64,000 nucleotides of DNA, from assembly GCF_015354405.1 (NCBI RefSeq), contig NZ_JADKYP010000006.1, positions 1 to 64,000 on the forward strand, read 5' to 3'. Positions 43,919 to 52,329 of the stretch are shown here, piece after piece. The stretch is from Nocardia sp. BSTN01. GTDB taxonomy: Bacteria > Actinomycetota > Actinomycetes > Mycobacteriales > Mycobacteriaceae. The notes below the pieces were generated by a model. It searched no databases. It saw only the letters and a program-made list of their open reading frames with translations, and was not told the DNA's origin. The position numbers and the translations under genes were made by a program. How positions within the stretch are numbered: the stretch's first letter is position 1; each line of letters starts with the position of its first letter.

Positions 43919-44599
43919 TCAGCCCTCGCGGCGGACCGGGAATTCGCTTGCCAGATCGGCGAATACGGCACTGTTCAGATCGAAGGCGCGCCGGCACTCG
44001 CCGAGCACCCGCTGCTTCTCCAGATCGTCGACGGCCAAGTCGTCGAGCAGGGTGCGGTAGCCGCGCTTGAAAGCGGCCGGATTCGCGATCTGATCGAAGA
44101 CGTAGAAGCGCACCCCGTCGCCGCGCTTGGGCAGCTGCCACAGCTTCGCCGCGGTGCCGCGAATGACCTGACCGCCTGACAGATCGCCCAGATAGCGGGT
44201 GTAGTGGTGGGCCACATACCCCGCGGGCCAGTGCAGCGCGCACTCGGTGATCCGGGCGGCGTACTCGGCGGTCGCGGGCAGGGCGGTGATGTCGTCGCGC
44301 CACTGCGGCCCGCCCAGATGTGCCAGATCGTCCTCGAGATGGGCCAGGCGCGCGAGTTCGGGCCGGATGAACGGACCGGCGACCGGATCGTCGGCGAGCA
44401 CGTCCCAATGCGCCTCGAGTGCCTGGTAGATGTGCCAGAGCTGGCCGGTGTAGCGATAGAAAGCGCTCACGTCCAGAGCGCCGCCCAGCATGTCGCTCAT
44501 GAAGGTGGAGTTCTCGGCGCGTTCGTGCTGTTCGGCGGTGGCGGAGCGGATCTGCGCGGAGAACGGCACGGGCTGCTCGGTAGAGGTGGCGTCCGGCAT
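43919..44599 (-). CDS. Heme oxygenase (biliverdin-forming)
   Basis: About 226 residues, typical HmuO/HO-1 size. QHERAENSTFMSDML contains the proximal His, and YLGDLSGGQVI is the conserved distal helix with the Gly-Asp-Leu-Ser-Gly-Gly signature. It opens heme to biliverdin, CO and ferrous iron for iron supply. ATG 44599 is the likely start; TTG 44632 is in frame. A half-matching iron box lies upstream and a four-fold GGTTCC array about 110 bp away, so iron-dependent expression is likely. No heme transporter is adjacent. Confidence 0.92.
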   Translation of the reverse strand: MPDATSTEQPVPFSAQIRSATAEQHERAENSTFMSDMLGGALDVSAFYRYTGQLWHIYQALEAHWDVLADDPVAGPFIRPELARLAHLEDDLAHLGGPQWRDDITALPATAEYAARITECALHWPAGYVAHHYTRYLGDLSGGQVIRGTAAKLWQLPKRGDGVRFYVFDQIANPAAFKRGYRTLLDDLAVDDLEKQRVLGECRRAFDLNSAVFADLASEFPVRREG

Positions 44600-44630
44600 G
44601 ATCGGAGATTTCCTCGCTTCGTAGGACGAC

Positions 44631-44650
44631 AAGTATGGGCAACCTAACTT
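44631..44650. promoter_or_regulatory. Possible iron box (IdeR/DtxR type)
   Basis: Read on the minus strand, TTAGGTT followed by a weaker right half resembles the IdeR consensus, about 11 of 19 positions. Position just upstream of the heme oxygenase fits, but the match is partial. Confidence 0.3.
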
Positions 44651-44710
44651 CGCCTCCGACGATACCGGGCAACGAGCGCGACGGAATCAAACTTTCGGAC
44701 GAAAGAGGTC

Positions 44711-44746
44711 GGTTCCGGGAGGTTCCCCGAGGTTCCGCCCGGTTCC
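44711..44746. repeat. Four GGTTCC repeats with exact 10-bp period
   Basis: GGTTCC begins at 44711, 44721, 44731 and 44741, each followed by four variable bases. One-turn spacing puts all copies on one face of the helix, as in arrays bound cooperatively by a regulator. Upstream of heme oxygenase. Confidence 0.55.
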
Positions 44747-44954
44747 GCTGTCATGCAATCCGCACTCCGGCGAACCGTGCGGCACCTGCCCGAACGGAAT
44801 GCTTCGTGACATGTAGGTGACACAGAACGGCTCGCGCTCCACGTGAAGAAGTGCTGCCGCGCCCGCCCCGCCGGCTGGCCGCGGGCCCAGTTTGTGCACT
44901 CGGCTGGCGTCGTGAATCGCTCAGCGGCGCAACGCTGGCCGATATGGTGGCCGC

Positions 44955-45287
44955 ATGGCGACAGCGCGGGTATGGGCAGTGACATCGACGACGCCGACCG
45001 AGCATGATGCGCGAGCGATCGCGCGAGCGGTGGTCGGTGAGCGGCTGGCGGCGGGAGCGGAGATTTCGGGGCCGGCGGTGTCGGTGTTCTGGCATCTGGG
45101 CGAGCTCGGTGAGGGCCAGGAATGGCGGATGACGTTCCGGACGGCGGCCGCGACGCGGGACCGACTCGCGGGGCGGATCCGAGAGTTGCATCCGTGGGAC
45201 AGTCCTGAAGTGACCGCGACGCCGGTGGAATGGTGCCTCGATACCTACGCCGAGTGGGTGGAACGAACTACAGGCGCGCCGGAATAG
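44955..45287 (+). CDS. cutA: CutA1-like divalent-ion tolerance protein
   Basis: CutA1 family, 110 residues, a small trimeric alpha/beta protein. Conserved points are ARAIARAVVGERLAAGAEI, then GPAVSVFWHLGE, MTFRTAA and IRELHPWDSPEVTATPVEW. The usual Cys in the RLAAC position is Gly-Ala here, so metal binding may differ. Named for copper tolerance, but the biochemical role is unclear across the family. The 3' end overlaps the convergent XRE gene by 20 bp. Confidence 0.8.
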   Translation: MATARVWAVTSTTPTEHDARAIARAVVGERLAAGAEISGPAVSVFWHLGELGEGQEWRMTFRTAAATRDRLAGRIRELHPWDSPEVTATPVEWCLDTYAEWVERTTGAPE

Positions 45288-46515
45288 GCGGCCGCACAGC
45301 CGCGGTGCGGCGCGCGAGCTCGGCGCCGCCATCGATTCCGGCGACGACACAACGCTGTGTCACGTCCCGAAGCCGCGCGACGGGCCGCGCGGAGGCGACT
45401 CTCCCGGCCAGGGCGAGCGCCTGCTCTGTGGTCGACACGGCGGCGGTGTCGGCGCCCGCATCGATGTAGGCATCGGCCAGCCAACTCAGATACAGGGCTT
45501 TGTCGCGGGCCCAGTGGTCCGGGTAGGTGGCAAGGGCGCGCTCGAGCGGACCGATCGCCTGGTCCGGCCGGCGCAGTACCGACCACACGCGCCCGGTCAT
45601 GATGTCGAGTTCGGACTGATCGACCCACGCACACCAGGGCGGGGCGTCGGTTTCGTTGTCGTTGTCCTGCAACGCGTCGCGGGCCGTTTCCAGCGCGCGG
45701 GCCGCGCCGTCGCGGTCCCCGGCAGTGGCCAGCGACCACGCACGCCGCGATTGCAGCAACGCGCGAGCCTTGGGCGGGGCGTCGGCGCCGATCGCCTCAC
45801 AGGCGGAATCTGCGGCCCGTACGGCGTCGCTGGTGCTACTGGCGTACGTGATGTGCACGAACGCGTTGGCGGCCAGCTCCCTGCTCGCTACTTCGTCGGC
45901 GGCGCGGCGGCTGTACTCGAACAGGTCCACCGCGGTCGCGGTGAATCCGGCATCGAACGCGGCCCACCCGGCCTGCCGGCCTTGCTCGGCGGCGAGCTGG
46001 GTGAGCTCGCGCTGGGTGCCGAGCGAGTAGCTTGCGCGGCTGAGTGTCTGTTCGGTGCGCGCGAGCTCGGCGAAGTACACACGGAACGTGTCAGCTCCGC
46101 CGAGATAACTGTCGACGTCGACCAGCCGCGCGAATCTGTCCCGCATGTCCGCGATATCGGCCGCGCCGACCCGCCCGGGTACATCGGTGAGCGTTACTGC
46201 GGCGGCGCCGACACCGGCCAGTGCCAGGAAATCTCTACGTTTCGTAGCATCGTCCTTTTCGCCATCGCGTCTGGTCCGCTTCGGATGCAGACCCAGCGCA
46301 TCGGGTGTTTCTAATCCCAACACTGCCATGAGTGCTGCGCGTGTTTCGCCCCTGGGCCAAGAAATTTCGCCGCATTCGATCCGCGATACCGCCTGCGCGT
46401 CGAATGCGGACGCGCGGCCGGTGGCACGTTCGATATGCCGACACACCACCTCAGCCAGCTCGCCCTGAGTCCATCCCCGAGCCAGCCGCAGCGATCTCAG
46501 TACATCGTTCATCAT
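45268..46515 (-). CDS. XRE regulator with C-terminal TPR-like domain
   Basis: Streptomyces/Nocardia-type regulator of 415 residues. The N-terminal helix-turn-helix is LRLARGWTQGELAEVVCRHI, then FDAQAVSRIECGE. A linker with RRDFLALAGVGAAAVTL leads to a helical repeat region (about 110-400) with TPR-like units such as ARALLQSRRAWSLATAGDRD and AIGPLERALATYPD. Such proteins sense peptides or small ligands. Divergent from a 33-residue membrane peptide gene. Same arrangement recurs at 47363-48691. Confidence 0.86.
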   Translation of the reverse strand: MMNDVLRSLRLARGWTQGELAEVVCRHIERATGRASAFDAQAVSRIECGEISWPRGETRAALMAVLGLETPDALGLHPKRTRRDGEKDDATKRRDFLALAGVGAAAVTLTDVPGRVGAADIADMRDRFARLVDVDSYLGGADTFRVYFAELARTEQTLSRASYSLGTQRELTQLAAEQGRQAGWAAFDAGFTATAVDLFEYSRRAADEVASRELAANAFVHITYASSTSDAVRAADSACEAIGADAPPKARALLQSRRAWSLATAGDRDGAARALETARDALQDNDNETDAPPWCAWVDQSELDIMTGRVWSVLRRPDQAIGPLERALATYPDHWARDKALYLSWLADAYIDAGADTAAVSTTEQALALAGRVASARPVARLRDVTQRCVVAGIDGGAELARRTAAVRPPIPARL

Positions 46516-46663
46516 CGGTTCCCCACGAGCGCCCGCCGTTATTTGCCCACTGTTTTGCGCTGTCCCGCAACGTCCGCCAACACGATCCTGGACGTGGCTC
46601 CGACGCCGGGCGCCGCGAAACCCCGGCGTCGGTTCTTCCTACTCGATGGCGGAAGGGTGTGTG

Positions 46664-46765
46664 ATGTGGGTTCTATTCTTGCTCACCGCAGGGCTTTTCG
46701 TGCTCACTGTGGCATTGTTCCGGCTTCCGCTTCGCGGAGAGCGCCGCGAGGAGGGCCCACAGTGA
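46664..46765 (+). CDS. 33-residue membrane peptide, module copy 1
   Basis: Tiny gene: MWVLFLLTAGLFVLTVALF forms one transmembrane helix followed by the basic tail RLPLRGERREEG. ATG 46664 has GGAAGGG upstream and the TGA overlaps the GTG of the next gene (GTGA). A close paralogue at 48282 keeps the helix and the VPLRGE tail, which argues strongly that it is expressed. Function unknown; probably partners the next gene. Confidence 0.68.
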   Translation: MWVLFLLTAGLFVLTVALFRLPLRGERREEGPQ

Positions 46766-47076
46766 GGGACGCGCGCCCGATCGCGCTGGGCTGGGTGCAT
46801 CCGGAATCGGTTGCGCTGGACTGGGACATGGCCCAGGTTCGGCGCCTGGCGCGCCACCTGGGCTACGCGTTGGTGTGGCCGCCGGAGACGAGTCGGATAC
46901 CGCTGCCCGACCAAGCGCGTGAAGCGCGCGCCGAAGCGGTGATCATTCCGTCGACCGATCACGTCGGCATCCTCACCCTGCACGCTGTGATGTGCGTAGC
47001 CGATGTCGAGACCGTGACGCCGCGGTTGTCTTTCTCTAGGTGGCCGACCAAACTGCGATCGGACGACAGGACATGA
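46762..47076 (+). CDS. Conserved 104-residue protein, module copy 1
   Basis: GTG 46762 overlaps the membrane-peptide stop by 4 bp. The protein reads ALGWVHPESVALDWDMAQVR, then RLARHLGYALVWPP, DQAREARAEAVIIPSTDHVG and VADVETVTPRLSFSRW. The copy at 48383 shares nearly all these positions. The alternating strand-helix pattern suggests a small Rossmann-like fold, vaguely like the N-terminus of serine recombinases but without their catalytic Ser context. Function unknown. Confidence 0.7.
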   Translation: MRDARPIALGWVHPESVALDWDMAQVRRLARHLGYALVWPPETSRIPLPDQAREARAEAVIIPSTDHVGILTLHAVMCVADVETVTPRLSFSRWPTKLRSDDRT

Positions 47077-47163
47077 TCTGACTCGGCCATCGTCGCGTCC
47101 GCGATCACCGTAAAGCACCCTCTTTGGCCGCTCTTGATTCCGGGCCGCTGAGCGGTGAACAAA

Positions 47164-47221
47164 TCGTGCAAACCTCACCGGCTTTGCGAGTTTTCCGCCT
47201 TTTTCGCGGAGGTTTGCACGA
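47164..47221. repeat. 13-bp perfect inverted repeat between convergent genes
   Basis: TCGTGCAAACCTC (47164-47176) and GAGGTTTGCACGA (47209-47221) are perfect complements around a 32-nt loop with T-runs. Position between convergent genes suits a bidirectional terminator; the exact ends could also mark a small mobile element. The rest of 47077-47362 holds no supported gene. Confidence 0.55.
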
Positions 47222-47362
47222 AAAGTTCAGCACAACTGCCGCCGCCCCCGTGTTCCCTGCGGATCGGGGCGCGGTGGTGGACACGGATCGTTCGTGGGCG
47301 CGGTGTTCCTGCTCGAGCAGGGCGAGCATGCGATGTCGGTGGCGCGGTAAAACCCTTGCAGG

Positions 47363-48112
47363 TCAATCGCTTTGGGGAGGGCGGTCGAACTTCTCGATCG
47401 TGGCTTTCGATGTCGATCGGTCCTGCAGGACCAGCTCCCACGGGCCCACGTTCACGTCGAAGTTCTTGCCGAAGCCCACCCACTTGCCCGCAAGTCGGGT
47501 GGCGGTGAGTTCCGAGAGCAGCTGGATCGCCCCGAAATACCGTGCGCCCTTGTAGTAGCCGCTCTGCGCGGTGGTTTCCGACCAGGTGCCCGTCGCGATA
47601 TGCCCGTCGAGGGTTAGGTCGAGTTCGAGTGTGCCCGCGGCCGACTTCGGCAGGCTGCGGACGGTGAGCCGCTGTTCGTGCTGGAGTACGACCACGTAGT
47701 GCGACGAGGTGAAGGTCTGTTCGCGGCCGGAGGAGTAGAACTCGTAGCGGGACAACCAGATTCCGGAGTACGTGCCGGCATTGGGCTGCGGTGCGGCCTG
47801 GCCGGGATGGCGCTCGCGGGGGACGTCGCCGATGGCCGAGTGGACTTCGTGGCCGGCCGTGTCGTCCCCGGACAGGCTGCGTCCGGCCATCACCGCGCCG
47901 AATCCGAGGCTTTCGATGGGCAGGCGCATCACCTGCTCCAAGGCGCGCGCATGCGACGGGCGGGGATTGGCGGTCGCGCCGGATTCCCATCGCTGGACGA
48001 GTCGTTTCGTCGCGCTGGCACATCCGGCCTCGCGCAGCATGCGGGCGAGATCATCCTGGCTCAGCAGTCGTGCCGTGCGGGCGGCGCGCAAGGCGACGTT
48101 CGGCGTTCCCAT
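47363..48112 (-). CDS. XRE regulator with beta-rich C-terminal domain, module copy 2
   Basis: About 249 residues. The N-terminal helix-turn-helix is ARTARLLSQDDLARMLREAG with TKRLVQRWESG. After a linker the C-terminal about 130 residues are strand-rich (YSGIWLSRYEFYSSGREQTF, HYVVVLQHEQRLTVRSLP, KGARYFGAIQLLSELTATRL, GKWVGFG), like a lipocalin or other small barrel. Divergent from the second membrane-peptide/conserved-protein pair. Same layout as 45268-47076, but with a different sensor domain. Confidence 0.78.
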   Translation of the reverse strand: MGTPNVALRAARTARLLSQDDLARMLREAGCASATKRLVQRWESGATANPRPSHARALEQVMRLPIESLGFGAVMAGRSLSGDDTAGHEVHSAIGDVPRERHPGQAAPQPNAGTYSGIWLSRYEFYSSGREQTFTSSHYVVVLQHEQRLTVRSLPKSAAGTLELDLTLDGHIATGTWSETTAQSGYYKGARYFGAIQLLSELTATRLAGKWVGFGKNFDVNVGPWELVLQDRSTSKATIEKFDRPPQSD

Positions 48113-48281
48113 GCGCCCACCGTAAAGCAATGACGCCTGAATGTCGCCCCGTTTGTGTGCCGATTGACGCCGTTTTCGTCGTCGCCCAGCGGCCGTGGTC
48201 CGCGCGAATCTGGTCGCAGCCGCGAGAGCTGTGGTTCCCGATGCCGCGGCGTTCCGAACCGGACAGCGAGGGGTATGTGCG

Positions 48282-48386
48282 ATGTGGATATTGTTTTTGC
48301 TCGCCGTGGGATTGCTCGTATTGACTGTCGCGCTGGTACGCGTTCCGCTGCGTGGCGAGGTGCGTCGCAGGGATCGCCGGTCGTGA
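48282..48386 (+). CDS. 34-residue membrane peptide, module copy 2
   Basis: MWILFLLAVGLLVLTVALV is one transmembrane helix, then RVPLRGEVRRRDRRS. ATG 48282 has GAGGGG upstream; TGA overlaps the next GTG by 4 bp, as in copy 1. Conservation of helix and basic tail between copies at amino-acid level supports a real gene. Function unknown. Confidence 0.68.
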   Translation: MWILFLLAVGLLVLTVALVRVPLRGEVRRRDRRS

Positions 48387-48691
48387 GCGATGCGCTCCCG
48401 GTCGCGCTGGGGTGGGTGCATCCGGAGTCGCCGTGTCTCGACTGGGATATCGCGCAGGTGCGCCGGCTGGCGGAGCGGCTGGGCTATCGGCTGGTGTGGG
48501 CGCCGGAGGCGAGTCGGATACCGCTCGCCGATCAGGTCCGGGCGGCCGGTGCCGAAGTCGTAATCGCGCCGTCGACAGAACATTTCGACTTCCTCGCGCT
48601 GAATTCGGTGATGGCGGTCGCCGACGTCGAGACCGTGAACCCGCGGCTCTCCTTTGCTCGGTGGGCTACCGCAGGGCAACCCGACCGGTAG
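48383..48691 (+). CDS. Conserved 102-residue protein, module copy 2
   Basis: Paralogue of 46762-47076: ALGWVHPESPCLDWDIAQVR, LAERLGYRLVWAPEASRIPL, GAEVVIAPSTEHFDFL and VADVETVNPRLSFARW. GTG start overlaps the membrane-peptide stop (GTGA), implying translational coupling. The most constant blocks between copies are GWVHPES, DxAQVRRLA and VADVETVxPRLSFxRW. No enzyme motif is evident. Function unknown. Confidence 0.72.
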   Translation: MSDALPVALGWVHPESPCLDWDIAQVRRLAERLGYRLVWAPEASRIPLADQVRAAGAEVVIAPSTEHFDFLALNSVMAVADVETVNPRLSFARWATAGQPDR

Positions 48692-48935
48692 CGGAAGTTG
48701 GGGCGGGGTGACGATAGGGGTGGTGGCGCGTGCGGCCGGGGCAGTCCGGTACGGCGGAACCGGCCGATTTCCACACGTTCGCCCGCCGCGTGCGAAGAGA
48801 ACTATTCGGGCGAAAGCGGCGAGTTCGGACAAGTTCGGACAAGTCGGGCGCGGGGTGGCACGGCTGAGAGGCCTTGTGTTACAACGGTTTTACGCATCGT
48901 TCACTAAGCTAACTAAATTTTGGAGAGGCGGCGGA

Positions 48936-50780
48936 ATGTGCGGAATCGCGGGCTGGGTGGCGTTCTCGGACGACCTCACCCGGCAACAGGGGGTTATCGA
49001 TGCGATGACCGAAACCATGGCCTGTCGCGGGCCGGACGGGCGAGGCACCTTCGTGCGTGAACACGCGGCACTGGGGCACCGGCGACTGGCCATCATCGAC
49101 TTGCCGGGCGGGGCGCAGCCGATGACCGTGCCGACTCCGTCGGGTGATGTCGGCATGGTGTACTCGGGCGAGGCCTACAACTTCCGGGAGCTGCGCGACG
49201 AACTGCGCGCTCTCGGGCACACCTTCGACACCGACAGCGACACCGAAGTGGTGCTGCACGGCTACCTGCAGTGGGGCGAGTCGGTCGTCGACCACCTCAA
49301 CGGCATGTACGCCTTCGCGATCTGGGACGAGCGCGACCAGAAGCTGGTCATGGTGCGCGACCGGATGGGAATCAAGCCGTTCTACTACTACCTGACCCCC
49401 GACGGCGTGCTGTTCGGCTCCGAACCCAAGGCCATCCTCGCCAACCCGCTCGCGGCGAAGACGGTCGATCTCGACGGCCTGCGCGAGCTGTTCGCCATGA
49501 CCAAACAGCCCGGCTGGTCGCTGTGGAAGGGTATGGCGGAGGTGCTGCCCGGCACGCTGGTCACGGTGGACCGCAACGGAATTCGCACGCGCACCTACTG
49601 GCGGCTGCGTGCCGTCGAGCACGCCGACAGTCAGGACCGGACCATCGCGCGGGTGCGCGAGCTGCTGACCGATATCGTCGAACGTCAGCTGATCTCCGAT
49701 GTGCCGCGCTGCGTGCTGCTGTCGGGCGGACTGGACTCGAGCGCGATCACCGGACTGGCCGCCGCACGGCTCGCCCGCGACGGCGAACAACTGCGCACGT
49801 TCTCGGTGGATTTCGCCAACCAGGAGCAGAACTTCGTTCCCGACGAGATGCGCGACACCCCGGATTCACCGTTCGTGCGGGAGGTGGCGGCGCTGGTGCG
49901 CTCGGCCCATCGCGACGTGATGCTGAATCCGGCCGATCTGGCCGATCCGGCGGCGCGGCGCGCGGTGGTCACCGCCCGCGACATCCCCGTCGGTTTCGGC
50001 GATATGGACACTTCGCTGTATCTGCTGTTCGCGGCCATCCGGCAGCAGTCGACCGTGGCACTGTCGGGGGAGTCGGCCGACGAGGTGTTCGGCGGGTATC
50101 GCTGGTTCCACGACGAGGTGGCGCTGAAGGCTGACAACTTCCCGTGGCTCGCGTTCAACAGCGCCCTGACCGGCGACGCACGCTGGCAGATCCTGAACCC
50201 GGCTCTGCGTGAACGGCTGCGGCTGGAGGAGTTCGTGGCCGACCAGTACAGCGCGGCGGTGGCCGAGGTCGAGCACCTCGACGGCGAATCCGAGGTCGAA
50301 CACCGGATGCGGACCGTCTGCCACCTGCACCTGACCCGGTTCGTGCGCACGTTGCTCGACCGCAAGGACCGCGCGTCGATGGCGGTCGGCCTCGAGGTGC
50401 GAGTGCCGTTCTGCGACCACCGCCTGGTCGAATACGTCTACAACACCCCGTGGTCGCTGAAGACGTTCGATGGCCGGGAGAAGAGCCTGCTGCGGCATGC
50501 GGCCGAGCATGTGCTGCCGGAATCGGTCGTGCGGCGGGTCAAGAGCCCGTACCCGTCGACGCAGGACCCGGGCTACGCGGCGGTGCTGCAGCAGCAGGCG
50601 AAACACGTTCTCGCCGAGAGCGATTCACGGCTCTTCGACCTCATCGACCGGCAGTGGTTGCAGCGGGCGGTTGCCCTCGACCCGGCGGGCCTCGACAGCG
50701 CCGTGCGCGCCGGATTGGACCGCATCATCGATCTGCACACCTGGCTGGAGCTGTATTCTCCGCAACTGCAGCTGGATTGA
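48936..50780 (+). CDS. asnB: Asparagine synthetase, glutamine-hydrolysing (AsnB type)
   Basis: About 614 residues with both AsnB domains. The glutaminase nucleophile is Cys2 in MCGIAGW, followed by RGPDGRG, GHRRLAIIDL and GEAYNFRELR. The synthetase domain has the ATP PP-loop LLSGGLDSSA and LSGESADEVFGGY. It makes asparagine from aspartate, ATP and glutamine. ATG 48936 has GGAG upstream and exposes Cys2; the longer frame does not. In actinomycetes AsnB-like enzymes may also amidate wall precursors. Confidence 0.93.
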   Translation: MCGIAGWVAFSDDLTRQQGVIDAMTETMACRGPDGRGTFVREHAALGHRRLAIIDLPGGAQPMTVPTPSGDVGMVYSGEAYNFRELRDELRALGHTFDTDSDTEVVLHGYLQWGESVVDHLNGMYAFAIWDERDQKLVMVRDRMGIKPFYYYLTPDGVLFGSEPKAILANPLAAKTVDLDGLRELFAMTKQPGWSLWKGMAEVLPGTLVTVDRNGIRTRTYWRLRAVEHADSQDRTIARVRELLTDIVERQLISDVPRCVLLSGGLDSSAITGLAAARLARDGEQLRTFSVDFANQEQNFVPDEMRDTPDSPFVREVAALVRSAHRDVMLNPADLADPAARRAVVTARDIPVGFGDMDTSLYLLFAAIRQQSTVALSGESADEVFGGYRWFHDEVALKADNFPWLAFNSALTGDARWQILNPALRERLRLEEFVADQYSAAVAEVEHLDGESEVEHRMRTVCHLHLTRFVRTLLDRKDRASMAVGLEVRVPFCDHRLVEYVYNTPWSLKTFDGREKSLLRHAAEHVLPESVVRRVKSPYPSTQDPGYAAVLQQQAKHVLAESDSRLFDLIDRQWLQRAVALDPAGLDSAVRAGLDRIIDLHTWLELYSPQLQLD

Positions 50781-50941
50781 GCGCTCCTCCGGGCCGGCTC
50801 CGACCTCGGGTCGGGGTCGGCCCGGACGCTGTCCGCGCTGTTCAGAGGTGGTGCCGGAGGTTTGCCCGGGTGCCGGAACAAGCTCGTGAACATTATTTAC
50901 TAATAGGTGTTCACAAAACGGGTGTGGTGTGGTTCACTCCT

Positions 50942-50955
50942 AGGAACGTGTTCCA
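50942..50955. promoter_or_regulatory. KstR-like operator upstream of second CYP125
   Basis: AGGAACGTGTTCCA fits AAC-N2-GTT and the outer A but has A instead of the first T of TNNAACNNGTTNNA. It sits just before the AAAGGAGG ribosome-binding site, 11 bp from the start. Confidence 0.5.
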
Positions 50956-50966
50956 AAGGAGGTACC

Positions 50967-52202
50967 GTGTCCGCGCCGTCTCTGCCATCCATCAGTCACG
51001 ATTTCGACTTCACCGATCCCGATCTGCTGTCGCACCGCCTGCCCGTGGCCGAATGGGCCGAACTGCGCCGCACCGCCCCGGTGTGGTGGGTCGACCAGCC
51101 CAACGGAGTGAGTGGCTTCGACGACGGCGGCTACTGGGTGGTGAGCCGGCTCGACGACATCAAGGAGATCTCGAAGAACTCCGAGGTCTTCTCCACGCAG
51201 GAGAACACCGCGGTGATCCGCTTCAACGGCGAGATCACCCGCGAGGAGATCGAGATCCAGCGGGCCATGCTGGTCAACACCGATCCGCCGGCGCACGACA
51301 AACTGCGCCGCATCATCTCGCGCGGCTTCACCCCGCGTGCGGTGGAGAGTCTGCGGGGCGCGCTGCGCGAGCGCGCCGAGCGGATCGTGCACGAGGCGAA
51401 GAAGACCGGCGGCGGCGACTTCGTCCAGCAGGTGGCCTGCGAGCTGCCGCTGCAGGCGATCGCCGAACTGCTCGGCGTGCCGCAGGAGGATCGCGGCAAG
51501 CTGTTCGAGTGGTCCAACCAGATGATGGGCTACGACGACCCCGAGTACGCCGACAGCTACAAGATGGCCAACGCCCAGGTCATGGGCTACGCGTGGAACC
51601 TCGCCGAGGAGAAGCGCAAATGCCCGGCCGACGACATCGTCTCCCAGCTGCTCAACGCCGATATCGAGGGTGAGGCGCTGGGCTCGGAGGAGTTCGCGTG
51701 GTTCGTCATCCTGCTGGCCGTGGCCGGTAACGAGACCACCCGCAACGCCACCACCCACGGCATGAAGGCGTTCGTGGACAATCCGGCGCAGTGGGAGCTC
51801 TACAAGGCCGAGCGGCCGCGCACCGCGCCCGACGAGATCGTGCGCTGGGCGACCCCGGTGATCGCGTTCCAGCGAACCGCCTTGTCGGACACCGAAATCG
51901 GCGGCCAGGCCATCAAGAAGGGCCAGCGGGTCGGCCTGTTCTACTCCTCGGCGAACTTCGACGAGGAACGTTTCGACAAGCCGTTCGACTTCGACATCAT
52001 GCGGAACCCGAACCCGCACGTGGGATTCGGCGGCACCGGCACCCACTACTGCGTCGGTGCCAACCTGGCCCGGCTGCAGCTGGATCTGATCTTCAACGCC
52101 ATCGCCGACGTGATGCCCAACCTGCGTGAGGTTTCCGAGCCGGTCCGGCTACGCTCGGGCTGGTTGAACGGAATCAAGAGCTGGCAGGTCGCCTACGAGT
52201 GA
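50967..52202 (+). CDS. cyp125: Cytochrome P450, CYP125 family, second copy
   Basis: About 411 residues and very similar to mycobacterial CYP125A1: FDFTDPDLLSHRLPVAEWAE at the N-terminus, PQEDRGKLFEWSNQM, VAGNETTRNATTHGM in the I-helix, DEIVRWATPV with ExxR, and FGGTGTHYCVGANLAR with the heme Cys. It should hydroxylate sterol side chains at C26/27. GTG 50967 follows AAAGGAGG; the frame upstream is not conserved. Paralogue of the P450 at 1090. A strong hairpin lies downstream, then a TetR gene. Confidence 0.94.
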   Translation: MSAPSLPSISHDFDFTDPDLLSHRLPVAEWAELRRTAPVWWVDQPNGVSGFDDGGYWVVSRLDDIKEISKNSEVFSTQENTAVIRFNGEITREEIEIQRAMLVNTDPPAHDKLRRIISRGFTPRAVESLRGALRERAERIVHEAKKTGGGDFVQQVACELPLQAIAELLGVPQEDRGKLFEWSNQMMGYDDPEYADSYKMANAQVMGYAWNLAEEKRKCPADDIVSQLLNADIEGEALGSEEFAWFVILLAVAGNETTRNATTHGMKAFVDNPAQWELYKAERPRTAPDEIVRWATPVIAFQRTALSDTEIGGQAIKKGQRVGLFYSSANFDEERFDKPFDFDIMRNPNPHVGFGGTGTHYCVGANLARLQLDLIFNAIADVMPNLREVSEPVRLRSGWLNGIKSWQVAYE

Positions 52203-52267
52203 GCGCCGCGGCCGCCGGGGGCAGCGTCCTCGGCGACCCCGGTCTCCGGCGGCCCAGGACACAGTGT

Positions 52268-52310
52268 GCGCACCGGCCTCGACGTACCCGTGACGTCGAG
52301 GCCGGTGCGC
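52268..52310. terminator. 18-bp perfect hairpin after CYP125
   Basis: GCGCACCGGCCTCGACGT (52268-52285) pairs perfectly with 52293-52310 around a 7-nt loop. It lies 65 bp after the CYP125 stop and 19 bp before the TetR start. No T-run. Very stable terminator, or an operator for the TetR protein. Confidence 0.6.
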
Positions 52311-52329
52311 ATGCGACGAAGGACGACGC

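Noticed and set aside
44711-44746. GGTTCC repeats as a CRISPR array
   Set aside because: The unit is 6 bp with 4-bp gaps; no repeat or spacer of CRISPR size and no cas genes.
47164-47221. Reading the inverted repeat as insertion-sequence ends
   Set aside because: Only 32 nt lie between the arms and no target-site duplication is evident; kept only as a repeat.
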